DNA of 48,821 nt from Pseudomonadota bacterium (GTDB lineage: Bacteria; Pseudomonadota; Gammaproteobacteria; Steroidobacterales; Steroidobacteraceae): positions 1 to 48,821 of the forward strand of contig JAKAYU010000004.1 of the NCBI GenBank assembly GCA_021809525.1, written 5' to 3'. The notes under the pieces were generated by a model, which saw only the letters and a list, made by a program, of their open reading frames with translations, was not told the origin of the DNA and did not search any database. Both the position numbers and the translations under genes were made by a program. Positions 26,573 through 36,568 of this stretch are shown here, piece after piece (positions within the stretch are counted from its first letter, which is position 1; each line of letters starts with the position of its first letter).

Positions 26573-27156
26573 GTCTCGCGGACCACCAACGGGTTGTCGG
26601 CGCCTACCGCTCGTGCGCAGAACAGGGCAGTTGCGTAACGGGATGACAGTTGCCATGCCGCCCTAGCGTCAACCCCGCAATAAGCCTGCAACAGGAACTG
26701 CAGTACGCCCCGGTGTGTCACGATTGCGAGGGTCGCACACGAGGCGTCCTGCAGCCATTCATCGGCTGCCCTGCTGATGCGTGCGGTGAACTGCTCATAC
26801 GGCTCCGCGTGGGGTGGTGTAAAGGTCGCAAATCCGTTCAGCCAGCGCTGTGCCTGGTCCGGGAAACGAGTTGCGATCTCGTCCCATCGCAACGCTTCCC
26901 AATCGCCGAAGTGCAACTCGCGCAATGCCGGGGTGAGCGTGGCCATGATCCCATGCTGCGCGGCCAGCGCCTCGGCGCAGCGGCGGGTGCGCAGCAGATC
27001 GCTGCTGAGGAGTCGATCAAGCGGCGTTTGGTCGAGTTTTCGCTGCAGCGCGTGCAGCTGTGCCAGGCCGCTTGCACTCAAGTCTGGGTCGCTGTGTCCG
27101 CAAAAAGTTCCGGCAAGATCGGTGGCCGGGTGGCGGATCAGAATCAGCTGTCTCAT
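26557..27156 (-). CDS. cobC: Alpha-ribazole phosphatase CobC
   Basis: This 199-residue histidine phosphatase has the phosphohistidine motif as LILIRHPATD (RHP instead of the common RHG), Glu in ALRELHFGDWE, and the second His in THRGVLQFL. In cobalamin synthesis it removes phosphate from alpha-ribazole phosphate or from adenosylcobalamin phosphate. The ATG at 27156 overlaps the cobS stop as ATGA; a GTG at 27162 is a possible alternative. Position between cobS and the threonine kinase fits the nucleotide-loop pathway. Confidence 0.88.
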   Translation of the reverse strand: MRQLILIRHPATDLAGTFCGHSDPDLSASGLAQLHALQRKLDQTPLDRLLSSDLLRTRRCAEALAAQHGIMATLTPALRELHFGDWEALRWDEIATRFPDQAQRWLNGFATFTPPHAEPYEQFTARISRAADEWLQDASCATLAIVTHRGVLQFLLQAYCGVDARAAWQLSSRYATALFCARAVGADNPLVVRETWHPD

Positions 27157-27905
27157 CGCCACGCGCCGCAGAGATAAACGGCAATGGCGGTAATCTGGAT
27201 GGCAGCGCCGAAGCAGTCGCCCGTCACGCCGCGTATCCGCCGCCGGAAATATAATCCGCTCGCAGCGGTGGCCAGCAGACAGGCCATCCAGGGGCGCCAG
27301 CTGGCCGCGTGCAGACTCGCCAAGGTAACCGCGGCGGCAATCAAAGTTCCGATCGCCATCGCCGGTGGTGAGATGGAGCCGGCGAGCCGCGCGCCCTGCC
27401 CCGCAGACGGTCCGCCTTGACGGGCCGATGGCAGAAAATACGCAAGTGGGAGCACGCTCCAGCGCGAGAGCATTTCCGCCGTGACGAGATAGGCGAGCGC
27501 ATCGGGTGCCGGGAGTGCTGCTATGAGTACAATCCGCAGCAGGAGCGATAGTGCGACGGCAATCGCACCGTAACTGCCGATGCGGCTGTCGCGCATGATG
27601 GCGAGCGCCCGATCGGCCGTCGCTCCGCCCCCGAAGCCGTCGGCGCTGTCGGCGAGTCCGTCCTCGTGAAGGGCGCCGGTGATCAGCACCAGAAAAACCA
27701 CGGTTGCGGCAGCCGCAGCGGTCGGTGCGAGGTGCGGACGGACAGCCGCGTCGATACCCGCCGCTGCCAATCCGAGCAGCGCCCCGACCAAGGGAAAATA
27801 GGGGGCTGCCCGCGCGAGCGAGACCTCACCGAGCCAGCGCTGCGGCAGCGGAATGCGCGTGAGAAATTGAACCGCGCCGAGGAATTCGCGGATCAGACGC
27901 CTCAT
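27153..27905 (-). CDS. cobS: Adenosylcobinamide-GDP ribazoletransferase CobS
   Basis: The 250-residue integral membrane protein starts with FLGAVQFLTRIPLP and has the metal-binding motif HEDGLADSADGFGGG, both typical of cobalamin synthase. It joins adenosylcobinamide-GDP to alpha-ribazole (phosphate) at the inner membrane. The start at 27905 overlaps the cobT stop by 4 bases, and cobC follows with another 4-base overlap. Confidence 0.94.
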   Translation of the reverse strand: MRRLIREFLGAVQFLTRIPLPQRWLGEVSLARAAPYFPLVGALLGLAAAGIDAAVRPHLAPTAAAAATVVFLVLITGALHEDGLADSADGFGGGATADRALAIMRDSRIGSYGAIAVALSLLLRIVLIAALPAPDALAYLVTAEMLSRWSVLPLAYFLPSARQGGPSAGQGARLAGSISPPAMAIGTLIAAAVTLASLHAASWRPWMACLLATAASGLYFRRRIRGVTGDCFGAAIQITAIAVYLCGAWR

Positions 27906-28987
27906 GCGTTCGCGGTACTCACTCCTGCCGAGGTGAACGTCGCCATTTCCGTCAGAATGTGCATGGCCGAGGTGATGATCGGCATCGCCAGCACAGCACC
28001 CGTGCCCTCCCCCAGGCGCATGCGCAGGTCCAGAATGGGTTTGATGCCGATGTGGTGCAGCAGGTGCGCGTGCCCGGGTTCCTCGGAGCGGTGGCCGGCG
28101 AGCAGGTAATCGCGCACGGGCGGGGCGAGCGCGACGGCGAGCGCTGCGGCCGCTGTGGCAATGAAGCCGTCGACGACGATGATTTTGCGGTGGCGCGCGG
28201 CGCCGAGAAAGAAGCCCGTCATCGCCGCGATCTCGAGACCGCCCACGCGACGCAGGAGCTCGAGCGGCGCGATCGTCTCGGTGCGCCATAGGGGCACGTG
28301 CTTACCCAGTGCCTCATCGATCACCTGTCGCTTGCTTTGACGCGCAGCCGAACTGATGCCGGTGCCTGCCCCCGTGACCGCTTCGACCGGCTGACGGGTG
28401 AGGGCGGCGGCGAGGGCGCTGGCCGCCGTCGTATTGCCGATGCCCATCTCCCCGGCAGCCACCAGGTGCACTTGCCGGCCGTGGGCGTCATCGGCGGCCT
28501 CAAGGCCGACGTTCAGCGCATCGGCCAGCTCGCATTGCGACATCGCCGGCTCGACGCGCAGGTTGCGGCTACCGCGGCGGACCTTCCGTTGCCATAATGC
28601 GCCGTGAGCGGAGAAATCGGCATCCACTCCAACGTCGATGATCGTCAGCTGCACCTCATGAAGCCGCGCGAGCACGCTGATGGCCGCGCCGCCGTGCAGA
28701 AAATTCTCGACCATCTGCGCAGTCACGGCGCTCGGGTAGGCGCTGACCCCCTCCTGAGTCACGCCATGGTCGGCGGCGAACACGTATGCGGCCTTACGCA
28801 GCGGCAGCGACCAGCTTCCTTCGGCGATGGCATAGCACTGCGCGGCGATCGCTTCCAGCTGTCCGAGGCTGCCGGGCGGCTTGGTCAGCTGATCCAGCCG
28901 TTGATCGGCCTCGATCCGCAAGCGCTCTGTCACGGGCCGGATGTGCGCCAGCGTCTGCTGCAACGAGTCGGGAATGGTATCGCTCAT
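27902..28987 (-). CDS. cobT: Nicotinate-nucleotide-dimethylbenzimidazole phosphoribosyltransferase CobT
   Basis: This 361-residue enzyme activates the lower ligand base to alpha-ribazole phosphate. Family motifs are LTKPPGSLGQLE near the N-terminus, VFAADHGVTQEGVSAYP, GEMGIGNTTAASAL and the catalytic Glu in RLGEGTGAVLA. The ATG at 28987 is chosen because family sequence begins there. A 142-base gap separates it from cobU upstream, the only sizeable break inside the operon, so an internal promoter is possible though none is clear. bluB in the same operon would supply its substrate. Confidence 0.95.
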   Translation of the reverse strand: MSDTIPDSLQQTLAHIRPVTERLRIEADQRLDQLTKPPGSLGQLEAIAAQCYAIAEGSWSLPLRKAAYVFAADHGVTQEGVSAYPSAVTAQMVENFLHGGAAISVLARLHEVQLTIIDVGVDADFSAHGALWQRKVRRGSRNLRVEPAMSQCELADALNVGLEAADDAHGRQVHLVAAGEMGIGNTTAASALAAALTRQPVEAVTGAGTGISSAARQSKRQVIDEALGKHVPLWRTETIAPLELLRRVGGLEIAAMTGFFLGAARHRKIIVVDGFIATAAAALAVALAPPVRDYLLAGHRSEEPGHAHLLHHIGIKPILDLRMRLGEGTGAVLAMPIITSAMHILTEMATFTSAGVSTANA

Positions 28988-29129
28988 GTCCAACGGACCT
29001 CTCTGATGAATTGTATGGTTCCGGCGAGGCGGGCATCGCGCGAGCCCGGCCGCGGCATGCCGTTGATACTCATCGGGATCGCCGCGCTGGCCCGCGCGGT
29101 CCGAAGTCGACCGCGTGCAGTGATCGAGC

Positions 29130-29651
29130 TCATTGCGGCTGTCCCTTGAGTTCCAAAGGCAACCCCGCGATCGTGAATGTGACGCGATCGCAGAGCATCG
29201 CCAGTGTCTGATGCAGTTCGCCGCTGGCGTCGAGGAACTGCCGCGACAGCTCACCGAGCGGCACGACACCAAGGCCCGTTTCGTTACTGACGAGAATGAG
29301 CGTACCGCTGAGTTCCGCCACGGCTTCGCAGAGACTGTGGCGCTCGTCGTCGAACCGCTCGGGTCTTAAGCACAGCAGGTTGGTGAGCCAGAGCGTCAGG
29401 CACTCGACCAGCAGGCACCGGTCGGGCGAGGCGTTGGCGAGCAGTACGCGACCGAGTGCGAAGGGCTCCTCGACCGTGACCCATTCCGGGGGGCGCCGCG
29501 CGCGGTGTTGCCTGATCCGCGCATGCATCTCGGCATCGTCGGCGGGGATCGCGGTGGCGACATACAGTACTTGACGGCCGCTCGCGCGGGCACGCTGCTC
29601 CGCCAGCCGGCTCTTGCCCGAGCGCACTCCGCCGAGAATCAGCTGCTTCAT
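29130..29651 (-). CDS. cobU: Adenosylcobinamide kinase/guanylyltransferase CobU
   Basis: The 173-residue enzyme phosphorylates adenosylcobinamide and then attaches GMP. It shows the P-loop [14 protein letters not shown] at the N-terminus, the guanylylated-His region [11 protein letters not shown], and [13 protein letters not shown] and [11 protein letters not shown]. The ATG at 29651 overlaps the cobQ stop by 4 bases. It prepares the corrinoid for CobS. Confidence 0.95.
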   Translation of the reverse strand: MKQLILGGVRSGKSRLAEQRARASGRQVLYVATAIPADDAEMHARIRQHRARRPPEWVTVEEPFALGRVLLANASPDRCLLVECLTLWLTNLLCLRPERFDDERHSLCEAVAELSGTLILVSNETGLGVVPLGELSRQFLDASGELHQTLAMLCDRVTFTIAGLPLELKGQPQ

Positions 29652-31132
29652 CGGGGAGTTGTCCTTTGCGGCGGGCTCCCTACTTCGCCGGGCTCGATTG
29701 AGCCGAGCAGCAGATGCAGGCGCACGGAACTCTCCACGGCATCCGCCAGGTCCTCCAGCGCCCGCTCGCGTCGCAGACGATGATCGAGCGCAATGGGCGC
29801 GGTGAGCCCGGCCCAGGCGAGCAGTGCGCTGCACGCGGCCGGCTCTTCGAACAACCCGTGCACATACGTGCCGAGCACTTGTCCGTCCGGCGATATCGCC
29901 CCATCCGCTCGTCCATCCTCGAACTCGATCAGGGGGCGCTCGAGCGCTGCACCGCTGCTGCGGCCCGTGTGGATTTCGTAGCCGCGGACTGAGGCGGACG
30001 TGAGCGTCAGACGGCCGCTGACGTTGCGCAGCTGCTTTTCTCTTTCCAGCGTGGTGTGCAGAGCGAGCCAGCCGAAGCCTGGACGGGTCCCCGCGTATCC
30101 CTCGACTCCATGCGGATCGGCGATCGTCTCGCCAAGCATCTGCAAGCCGCCGCAGATGCCGACCAGCCGGCCTCCGTAGCGCAGGTGTCGTGCCAGTTGC
30201 TCGCCCCAGCCGCGCTCGCGCAGCCAGGCGAGATCGGCGCACACGGACTTCGAGCCGGGCAGGATGACAAGATCGGCGCCCGGCACATCGAGCGGGTCCA
30301 CGGTGTAGCGGAAGTCGATCTGCGGATGCTGGCGCAGCGGGTCGAAATCGGTATGGTTGGAGATCCGCGGCAGGACGGGCACGACCACGCGCAGCCGCGG
30401 CGCCTGCGCGGCGTGTGTATCCGGCTCGCGGCGGATGCCGTCCTCGGCGTCGAGATGCAGGTTCTCGAGGTACGGCAGCACCCCGAATACCGGCTTGCCG
30501 CTGTGCCTCTCGAGCCACTCGAGCCCGGGATCGAGTAGGGCCCGATCGCCACGGAAGCGATTGATCACGAAGCCGGTGACGCGCGCTCGCTCCGACTCGC
30601 TGAGCAGCGCCAACGTGCCGACCAGCTGCGCGAATACCCCTCCGCGGTCGATGTCCGCGATCAGCGCCACGGGACAGTCGATGGCCTCGGCGAATCCCAT
30701 GTTGGCGATATCGTCGGTGCGCAGGTTGATTTCCGCCGGGGAGCCCGCACCTTCGACCAGGACGAGCTCGTATGCGCAGGCCAAGCGGTGGTAGGAATCG
30801 AGCACCGCCTGGCGCGCGATCCGCTTGTACTCTTGGTACCCGGCTGCATCGAGCGTGCCGATCGGACGGCCCTGAATGATCACCTGTGCCCCGCGGTCGC
30901 TTTCCGGTTTGAGCAGGACCGGATTCATGTCCGTCGTCGGGGCAATGCCCGCCGCCTGCGCCTGCAGTGCCTGAGCGCGTCCGATCTCACCGCCATCGCT
31001 CGCCACCGCGCTGTTCAGTGACATGTTTTGCGGCTTGAAAGGGGCGACGCGTACGCCATGGCGCCGCAGCACTCGGCACAGGCCCGCAACGAGCGTGCTT
31101 TTGCCCGCATCAGAGCTTGTGCCCTGGATCAT
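29648..31132 (-). CDS. cobQ: Cobyric acid synthase CobQ
   Basis: This 494-residue glutamine-dependent amidotransferase adds four amide groups to adenosylcobyrinic acid a,c-diamide. It has the P-loop [36 protein letters not shown], and a class I glutaminase domain with the nucleophile Cys in [12 protein letters not shown] and the His in GTYVHGLFE. The ATG at 31132 sits in an ATGA overlap with cobD. Its presence with cobB shows that the cell handles intermediates earlier than cobinamide. Confidence 0.95.
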   Translation of the reverse strand: MIQGTSSDAGKSTLVAGLCRVLRRHGVRVAPFKPQNMSLNSAVASDGGEIGRAQALQAQAAGIAPTTDMNPVLLKPESDRGAQVIIQGRPIGTLDAAGYQEYKRIARQAVLDSYHRLACAYELVLVEGAGSPAEINLRTDDIANMGFAEAIDCPVALIADIDRGGVFAQLVGTLALLSESERARVTGFVINRFRGDRALLDPGLEWLERHSGKPVFGVLPYLENLHLDAEDGIRREPDTHAAQAPRLRVVVPVLPRISNHTDFDPLRQHPQIDFRYTVDPLDVPGADLVILPGSKSVCADLAWLRERGWGEQLARHLRYGGRLVGICGGLQMLGETIADPHGVEGYAGTRPGFGWLALHTTLEREKQLRNVSGRLTLTSASVRGYEIHTGRSSGAALERPLIEFEDGRADGAISPDGQVLGTYVHGLFEEPAACSALLAWAGLTAPIALDHRLRRERALEDLADAVESSVRLHLLLGSIEPGEVGSPPQRTTPR

Positions 31133-32139
31133 GAGTGCGCGCGCGGCCACGACCGAGTCTCCTGATAGGCCCCGAGCGCGCGCTCGAGGCGCGCCCACTC
31201 GGCATCGTCAGCGGGAAGGCCGAAGCGCAAGCCGCTCGGGGCCTCGAACAGGCGCGTGAGGATGCCCTGGCGCGCCAGTGCCTCGTGAATTGCCGCGGCG
31301 GCCGGTGTGGGTACCCATTGAAACAGGCTGCAGCCGCCTGCGGAGGGTAGCCCACAGCGCTGTAGCAGCGCGGTGAGGCGCGCGCACTGCGCATGAAGTC
31401 TCGCGCGCATGGCACTTTGCCAGGGCCGGTCCGCGAGCGCATGCTGCGCGATGAAGCGGGCGGGACCGGCGATGGTCCAGGGTCCCATCCGTTCCTTGAG
31501 GAGCTCGAGGAACCCCTTATCTGCCAGCACGAATCCGACGCGCGCGCCGGCGAGCCCGAAGAACTTGCCGAGTGAACGCAATACTATAAGTCCCTCGCGC
31601 TGGCTGCAGGAGACGATGCTGTTCTCCGGGTTCGCATCGGCGAAGGCTTCGTCAACGATGAGCCATCCGCCACGGGCGGCCAGGCGCGCATGCCACTCGA
31701 TGAGCTGAGCGTGCGCAATGCGTTCCCCGGTCGGGTTGTTCGGATTGACGAGCACCAAGACATCGAGCAAGTCCGCGGCAGATGGGCAGTCGGCGAGCGC
31801 GAGCGGCGCGACCTCGTGTCCCGCCTCGCGCCAGCGCAATGCATGCTCGGCATAGCTCGGGGCGAGTACTCCGACCGTCCCGGGCGCACGCAGCTGCGGT
31901 AGATGCATGATCGCGGCCTGAGAGCCTGCGACCGGCAGGACATGCGGCACGCCGAAATAGCGTTGTGCCGCTGCGATGAGCCCGTCATCGTCCTCCGGCA
32001 GGCGGGCCCAGGCCGAGCGGGGCACATCGATACCGCACCAGGACGTCGGATTGACCCCGGTCGACAAGTCGAGCCACTGCTCGAGCGCGATGCCATAGCG
32101 CTGCGCTGCGCGTCGCAGCCTTCCGCCATGTTCAAGCAC
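31129..32139 (-). CDS. cobD: L-threonine-O-3-phosphate decarboxylase CobD
   Basis: The 336-residue fold-type I PLP enzyme begins [14 protein letters not shown] and LDLSTGVNP, as CobD does. It has [20 protein letters not shown] and the PLP lysine in [15 protein letters not shown]. It makes (R)-1-amino-2-propanol phosphate from threonine phosphate, which the PduX-like kinase at the operon end would provide. It overlaps cbiB by 8 bases and cobQ by 4. Confidence 0.93.
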   Translation of the reverse strand: MLEHGGRLRRAAQRYGIALEQWLDLSTGVNPTSWCGIDVPRSAWARLPEDDDGLIAAAQRYFGVPHVLPVAGSQAAIMHLPQLRAPGTVGVLAPSYAEHALRWREAGHEVAPLALADCPSAADLLDVLVLVNPNNPTGERIAHAQLIEWHARLAARGGWLIVDEAFADANPENSIVSCSQREGLIVLRSLGKFFGLAGARVGFVLADKGFLELLKERMGPWTIAGPARFIAQHALADRPWQSAMRARLHAQCARLTALLQRCGLPSAGGCSLFQWVPTPAAAAIHEALARQGILTRLFEAPSGLRFGLPADDAEWARLERALGAYQETRSWPRAHS

Positions 32140-33076
32140 GGAACGACCGCCCGACCAGCACGATCAGCGCCGCTGCACCGATCCACACGAGCATTGCGCG
32201 CACAACGAGTCGCCGAGCGCGGGAGATATCTCCGAGATCGGCCGGCCGTCCCTCGCCCAGCGTGGAGCGTTCGTGCCAGCGCCCGTGGTAGAAGGCCCCG
32301 CCGCCCAGGCGAATGTGCAGTGCGCCGGCACCGGAGGCCATCACCGGACCGGCGTTGGGACTGTCCCATGCCGGGGCCTGGAGCCTCCAGCAGCGCAGTG
32401 CGATCCCAGCGTGACCGACTACCGCATAGCTGAATGCGGTCAGGCGGGCGGGCAGGAAATTCATCAGGTCATCGAGCCGGGCCGCCGCCCACCCGAATCG
32501 GCGATAGTGCTCGGTACGATAGCCCCACATCGCATCCAGCGTATTGATGAGCCGGTAGGCCAGTGCCCCCGGGACTCCGGTCAGGAGGAACCAGAACAGC
32601 GCACCGAATAGCGCGTCGTTGCCGTTTTCGAGCAACGACTCCACGGTCGCGCCAGCGATCCGCTGGGCATCCATGTCCGAGGTGTCGCGGCTCACGATGG
32701 CGCCGACGCGGCGACGGGCCTCGGTCAGATCGCCGCGGCGCAGCGCGCGTTCTACTGCAATAGCATGCTCATGCAGGCTCCGGTGGCCGATGACGAGATA
32801 GAGAAACCCGATGGCGAGCAGTGGAGCGATGTAGGTGTATCGATCGAGCGCCCAAAGCGCGAGCACGGGGGGCGCCACGGCCGTCAGCACCGCAAGCACA
32901 CCGCCGAAATAACCACGCGCTGCCGCGCTTGTGCCGGGGCCGCTGCTGGCGCCGGGGTTCAACCATTTCTCCAGACGTTGCGCGAGCACGCCAAAACCAA
33001 CCAGCGGATGCCAGCGGCGGGGCTCACCAAGCAGTCCATCGAGCAGCGCCGCGGCGATGATCTCGAAGATCGTCAT
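32132..33076 (-). CDS. cbiB: Adenosylcobinamide-phosphate synthase CbiB
   Basis: This 314-residue membrane protein attaches the aminopropanol arm to cobyric acid. Family features are GEPRRWHPLVGFG, IGHRSLHEHAIAVERAL, SRDTSDMDAQRIAGATVES, ENGNDALFGALFWF and GYRTEHYRRFGWAAARLDD. The ATG at 33076 overlaps the stop of the btuF-like gene as ATGA; an ATG two codons upstream (33082) is also possible. CobD follows with an 8-base overlap. Confidence 0.93.
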   Translation of the reverse strand: MTIFEIIAAALLDGLLGEPRRWHPLVGFGVLAQRLEKWLNPGASSGPGTSAAARGYFGGVLAVLTAVAPPVLALWALDRYTYIAPLLAIGFLYLVIGHRSLHEHAIAVERALRRGDLTEARRRVGAIVSRDTSDMDAQRIAGATVESLLENGNDALFGALFWFLLTGVPGALAYRLINTLDAMWGYRTEHYRRFGWAAARLDDLMNFLPARLTAFSYAVVGHAGIALRCWRLQAPAWDSPNAGPVMASGAGALHIRLGGGAFYHGRWHERSTLGEGRPADLGDISRARRLVVRAMLVWIGAAALIVLVGRSFRA

Positions 33077-33945
33077 GGCCATTCGGGGCGCCCAGAGGAG
33101 GCGGCCGAATCGGCGTAATTCGCCCCGCTCGCCGCCGCGCCCGGGTTGGCCATCTCCTGGGCGCACTGCGTGATGATCGCGCGTAACTGGCGTAGCCCGT
33201 CGCTCAGGGCAGCGGGACCCGGCTGCAAGATGTCGCAGGATTTGATCTCGAACAGCCGTCCGTGGCGTACTGCCGGGACGTCCTGCCACCCGGAGCGCTC
33301 AAGCACTCGGCGGCGATCGAACTTCTTGCCGCACCATGAGGCGATCAGCACCTCAGGGGCGCGTCGGACCACCTCGAGCGGGTCGGCGATGATGCGATCC
33401 TTGGCGCCGGTTCGTGCGGAGAGGTCCGGGAAACAGTCCTCGCCGCCGGCAATCCCGATGAGTTCCGCCGTCCAACGTATACCGCTGATCAGCGGGTCAT
33501 CCCATTCCTCGAAATACACGCGCGGTCGGTACGGCAGCGCGAGCGCGGCGCGGCGCGCCGCCTCAAGTCCACCGCGCAACCTGTCGATCAATGCCCGCGC
33601 GCGGTCTGTCGCCCCGACCATCCGGCCGAGCATGCCGATAAAATCGAGAATCTGCTCGACGCTGCGCTGATTGAAAATATGAACCTCGAGCCCCTTGCGG
33701 GCGAGCTCGGCGGCGATATCGGCCTGCAGATTGGAGAATCCGAGTACGAGGTCCGGTTCGAGTTCGACGATCCGCTCGATCTTTGCGCTGGTGAACCCGG
33801 AGATCTTGAGTTTTTCATGGCGCGCTCGCGGCGGTCGCACGGTGAATCCGGAGATGCCGACGATGCGATCCTCCTCGCCCAGAAGGTAGAGTGTTTCCGT
33901 CGTCTCCGCGCTGAGGCAGACGATGCGGCGCGGCCCCGCGCTCAT
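33073..33945 (-). CDS. BtuF-like cobalamin-binding protein lacking a signal peptide
   Basis: The 290-residue protein has the fold of periplasmic B12-binding proteins: IVCLSAETTETLYLLGEEDRIVG, ELEPDLVLGFSNLQADIAAEL and RPRVYFEEWDDPLISG. But it starts MSAGPRRIVCLS directly at the binding domain, and the ATGA overlap with bluB fixes that start, so there is no signal peptide. No btuC or btuD gene is in the window. It may bind corrinoid in the cytoplasm, or get out by another route. Lying within the operon, a cobalamin role is near certain, but import is not. Confidence 0.82.
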   Translation of the reverse strand: MSAGPRRIVCLSAETTETLYLLGEEDRIVGISGFTVRPPRARHEKLKISGFTSAKIERIVELEPDLVLGFSNLQADIAAELARKGLEVHIFNQRSVEQILDFIGMLGRMVGATDRARALIDRLRGGLEAARRAALALPYRPRVYFEEWDDPLISGIRWTAELIGIAGGEDCFPDLSARTGAKDRIIADPLEVVRRAPEVLIASWCGKKFDRRRVLERSGWQDVPAVRHGRLFEIKSCDILQPGPAALSDGLRQLRAIITQCAQEMANPGAAASGANYADSAASSGRPEWP

Positions 33946-34601
33946 TCGGGGTCCTCCGGCCAGCGATTCTCGTACAACATGTCGGCCAGCGGCCGGGGCT
34001 GCCGCCAGCGATCGAGCGCGAGGCGCGGCGCTGGATCAAATGCGTGCACGTGGCCGAGGCATAGCACTGCGATCGGCCGCGCGTTGGGCGGAAAGTGCAG
34101 CAGGGCGGCGAGCGCGTGCGGTTCGAACATCGAGACCCAGCCCAGACCTAGTCCTTCCGCGCGGGCGGCGAGCCAGAGGTTTTCAATGGCGCAGGCCACG
34201 GACGCCAAGTCCATCTCCGGGAGCGTCCTTCGTCCGAAGATCTCGTTTGTACCACCGTCCAGCAGGGCGGCAACGAGCAGCTCACCGCAATCGAGAATCC
34301 CCTCGACCTTCAGCCGCAGGAATTCATCACGGCGCTCGCCGAGTGCATCGGCCGTGCGCGCTCGCTCCTGTTGCACGAGAGCGTGGATCGCGACGCGCAT
34401 GTCAGGGGCGGTGATGCGCAGTAACCGCCATGGCTGGGACAGGCCGACGCTGGGGGCGGCATGTGCGCTCTCCAGGATGCGCCGGAGCGTCTCGGGCTCG
34501 ATGGGTGAACGCACGAAGCTGCGGACATCGCGCCGCTCGCGAATCACACGGTAAATCGCCGCGCGGTCCGTCTCGTCGTAGCGGTGGATGGAGTGGCTCA
34601 A
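33942..34601 (-). CDS. bluB: 5,6-dimethylbenzimidazole synthase BluB
   Basis: This 219-residue flavoenzyme of the nitroreductase fold cleaves FMNH2 with oxygen to give dimethylbenzimidazole, the lower ligand of B12. Motifs are IRERRDVRSFVRSPI, AHAAPSVGLSQPWRLLRI and GWVSMFEPHALAALLHFP. It overlaps cobB and the btuF-like gene by 4 bases on each side. Because the reaction needs oxygen, the cell makes this ligand only when air is present, which contrasts with the anaerobic genes at the left of the window. Confidence 0.94.
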   Translation of the reverse strand: MSHSIHRYDETDRAAIYRVIRERRDVRSFVRSPIEPETLRRILESAHAAPSVGLSQPWRLLRITAPDMRVAIHALVQQERARTADALGERRDEFLRLKVEGILDCGELLVAALLDGGTNEIFGRRTLPEMDLASVACAIENLWLAARAEGLGLGWVSMFEPHALAALLHFPPNARPIAVLCLGHVHAFDPAPRLALDRWRQPRPLADMLYENRWPEDPE

Positions 34602-35890
34602 GGCTTAAAGAGGGCCGCTGCGGCCCGCGGATTGGAGGGAAAGTAGAAATGGATGTAGCTTGCGGTCAACGCGCCTTGGCGGAACACGGCTTCGCCGCAG
34701 CCTCCCCTCTGCGTGCTCGCATGCAGCAGCGGCTCGAGCGAGGTCTGCAGGCGTGAGTGATGGAAGCTGTGGCCGCGCAGCTCCCCCTGCGGCAGCTCCA
34801 CACCCTGCAGCGCAAGCGCCTGCAGCTTCGGCTGCATGGTCGTCTCGCCGGGAAGGAGTCCGCTCATCGCATGCCGCCGACCCTGGAGATCGATCAAGTG
34901 CTCGAAGAGCAGCATCATGCCGCCACACTCGGCGAGCAGCGGCTTGCCGGCCTCGACATGGCGGCGTAGTGCCTCGTGCAGAGGGTGGTTGGCAGAGAGC
35001 CGTTCGGCATGGAGTTCCGGATAGCCGCCCGGCAGGTAGATCGCATCAGCCGGAGGCGGCACGTCCTGTAATGGGGAGAAAAAGCGGGTCGTGGCGCCCA
35101 TCGCCCGCAGCAGATCGAGATTGGCGGGATATACGAAAGAGAGCGCTGCATCGTGGGCCACTGCGATCGAGACGCCGCGAAGAAGCGCAGGTGGATGAAG
35201 ATCGACGTCTGCGTGGAAGGTCACCCGCGGAATGTGCTCGATCCGCACTGAGGCGAGTGCCTGCGCGGCGCGATCAATTCTCGCGTCGAGGTCGGGGATC
35301 TCCTCTGCCTGGAGCAGCCCCAGGTGACGATCGGGGAGCTCAATGGCGTGATCGGCGCACAGGGCGCCGAGAAAGGAAATCCCAGCGGCACGGCCCGCAA
35401 GGCTCCCGGCGAGCAAGGCGGCGTGCCCGGGGCCCGCCGTGCGGTTCGCTACCACGCCGTGAATCGCGAGGTCCGCACCATAGACCTTCAGTCCCAGCGC
35501 AAGCGCACCGAAAGTCTGTGCCATCGAGCTGCCGTCGATGACGAGGAGCACAGGCAGGTTGAATTGGCGGGCGAGCTCGGCACTCGAGGGGGTGCCATCA
35601 TAGAGTCCCATCACGCCTTCGACGAGGAGGAGGTCGCAGTCTCTTGCGGCCTGGTAGAGGAGGTTGCGGCAGTGCGCGAGCCCGCCCATCCACAGGTCGA
35701 GTTGGTAGACGGGATGACCGGCGGCTCGAGCGAGAATCATCGGGTCGATGAAGTCGGGACCGGTCTTGAATACACGCACGCGTTTGCCCTGGCGCACAGC
35801 CTGTCGGGCGAGCGCCGCTGTCACGGTGGTCTTCCCCTGTCCCGACGCCGGGGCGGAGATCAGGACGGCGGATGCTTCAGTGCTCGTCAT
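34598..35890 (-). CDS. cobB: Cobyrinic acid a,c-diamide synthase CobB/CbiA
   Basis: The 430-residue amidotransferase has the ATP loop ISAPASGQGKTTVTAAL at its N-terminus, VRVFKTGPDFIDPM, LLVEGVMGLYDG and a C-terminal glutaminase domain with the nucleophile Cys in LAECGGMMLLFEHL. It amidates the a and c side chains of cobyrinic acid. The start at 35890 lies 15 bases after cobO and the end overlaps bluB by 4 bases. No ring-building genes are in the window, so the substrate is made elsewhere or salvaged. Confidence 0.94.
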   Translation of the reverse strand: MTSTEASAVLISAPASGQGKTTVTAALARQAVRQGKRVRVFKTGPDFIDPMILARAAGHPVYQLDLWMGGLAHCRNLLYQAARDCDLLLVEGVMGLYDGTPSSAELARQFNLPVLLVIDGSSMAQTFGALALGLKVYGADLAIHGVVANRTAGPGHAALLAGSLAGRAAGISFLGALCADHAIELPDRHLGLLQAEEIPDLDARIDRAAQALASVRIEHIPRVTFHADVDLHPPALLRGVSIAVAHDAALSFVYPANLDLLRAMGATTRFFSPLQDVPPPADAIYLPGGYPELHAERLSANHPLHEALRRHVEAGKPLLAECGGMMLLFEHLIDLQGRRHAMSGLLPGETTMQPKLQALALQGVELPQGELRGHSFHHSRLQTSLEPLLHASTQRGGCGEAVFRQGALTASYIHFYFPSNPRAAAALFKP

Positions 35891-35905
35891 GACTTACCGC
35901 CCTGC

Positions 35906-36535
35906 CTAGAGCTCGATCCCCCGCTGTGCGCCGATGCCTGCGTCAAAGGCGTGTTTCACGATGCACATGTCCGTCACGGTGTCGGCCAGTTCGACCAGCT
36001 CGGCGGGCGCTCCGCGCCCCGTGATGACGGCGTGCTGCATGTGAGGTCGGCTGCGCAAGGCATCGAGGACGGTGTCGATGTCGACATAGCGGTAGCGCAA
36101 CGCAATGTTGAGCTCATCGAGCACCACGAGGGCCAGGGCGGGATCGCGCAGCATCGCGGCCGCAACCTCCCAGGCTGCCTGCGCTGCCCGCACATCGCGT
36201 TCGCGGTCCTGGGTCTCCCAGGTAAAGCCCTCGCCCATGGCGTGAAAGCGCACCTGCGGGAAACGGCGGAAGAAGCTCGCTTCCCCGGTCAGATACTTGC
36301 CCTTGATGAACTGCACCACGCCGACTTGCATGCCGTGCCCGAGCGAGCGGGCGACCATGCCGAAGGCGGAGGAACTCTTTCCCTTGCCCTTGCCTGTGAG
36401 CACCAGCAATACGCCCCGCCGTTCTGATGCGGCGGCGATGCGTTCGTCCACGATCGCCTTCCTGCGCCGCATCCGTTCGCGGTGGCGTTGGGCCTCGGTG
36501 TCGCCGGAGGCGGGCGTACCTTCGCTGGTGGGCAT
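35906..36535 (-). CDS. cobO: Cob(I)alamin/corrinoid adenosyltransferase CobO (BtuR)
   Basis: This 209-residue enzyme adds the 5'-deoxyadenosyl group to the cobalt. It has the CobO-type P-loop LVLTGKGKGKSSSAFG, then VGVVQFIKGKYLTGE, FTWETQDRERD and LVVLDELNIALRY, ending with the family tail DAGIGAQRGIEL. A 33-base gap separates it from btuM. It can act both in new synthesis and on imported corrinoids. Confidence 0.95.
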   Translation of the reverse strand: MPTSEGTPASGDTEAQRHRERMRRRKAIVDERIAAASERRGVLLVLTGKGKGKSSSAFGMVARSLGHGMQVGVVQFIKGKYLTGEASFFRRFPQVRFHAMGEGFTWETQDRERDVRAAQAAWEVAAAMLRDPALALVVLDELNIALRYRYVDIDTVLDALRSRPHMQHAVITGRGAPAELVELADTVTDMCIVKHAFDAGIGAQRGIEL

Positions 36536-36568
36536 GACTGTGGTCTCAAACCCTGCTGCAGGCCACCG

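Noticed and set aside
33073-33945. Annotating the BtuF-like protein as the periplasmic part of a BtuCDF importer
   Set aside because: There is no signal peptide at the only start allowed by the gene overlap, and no btuC or btuD is present.
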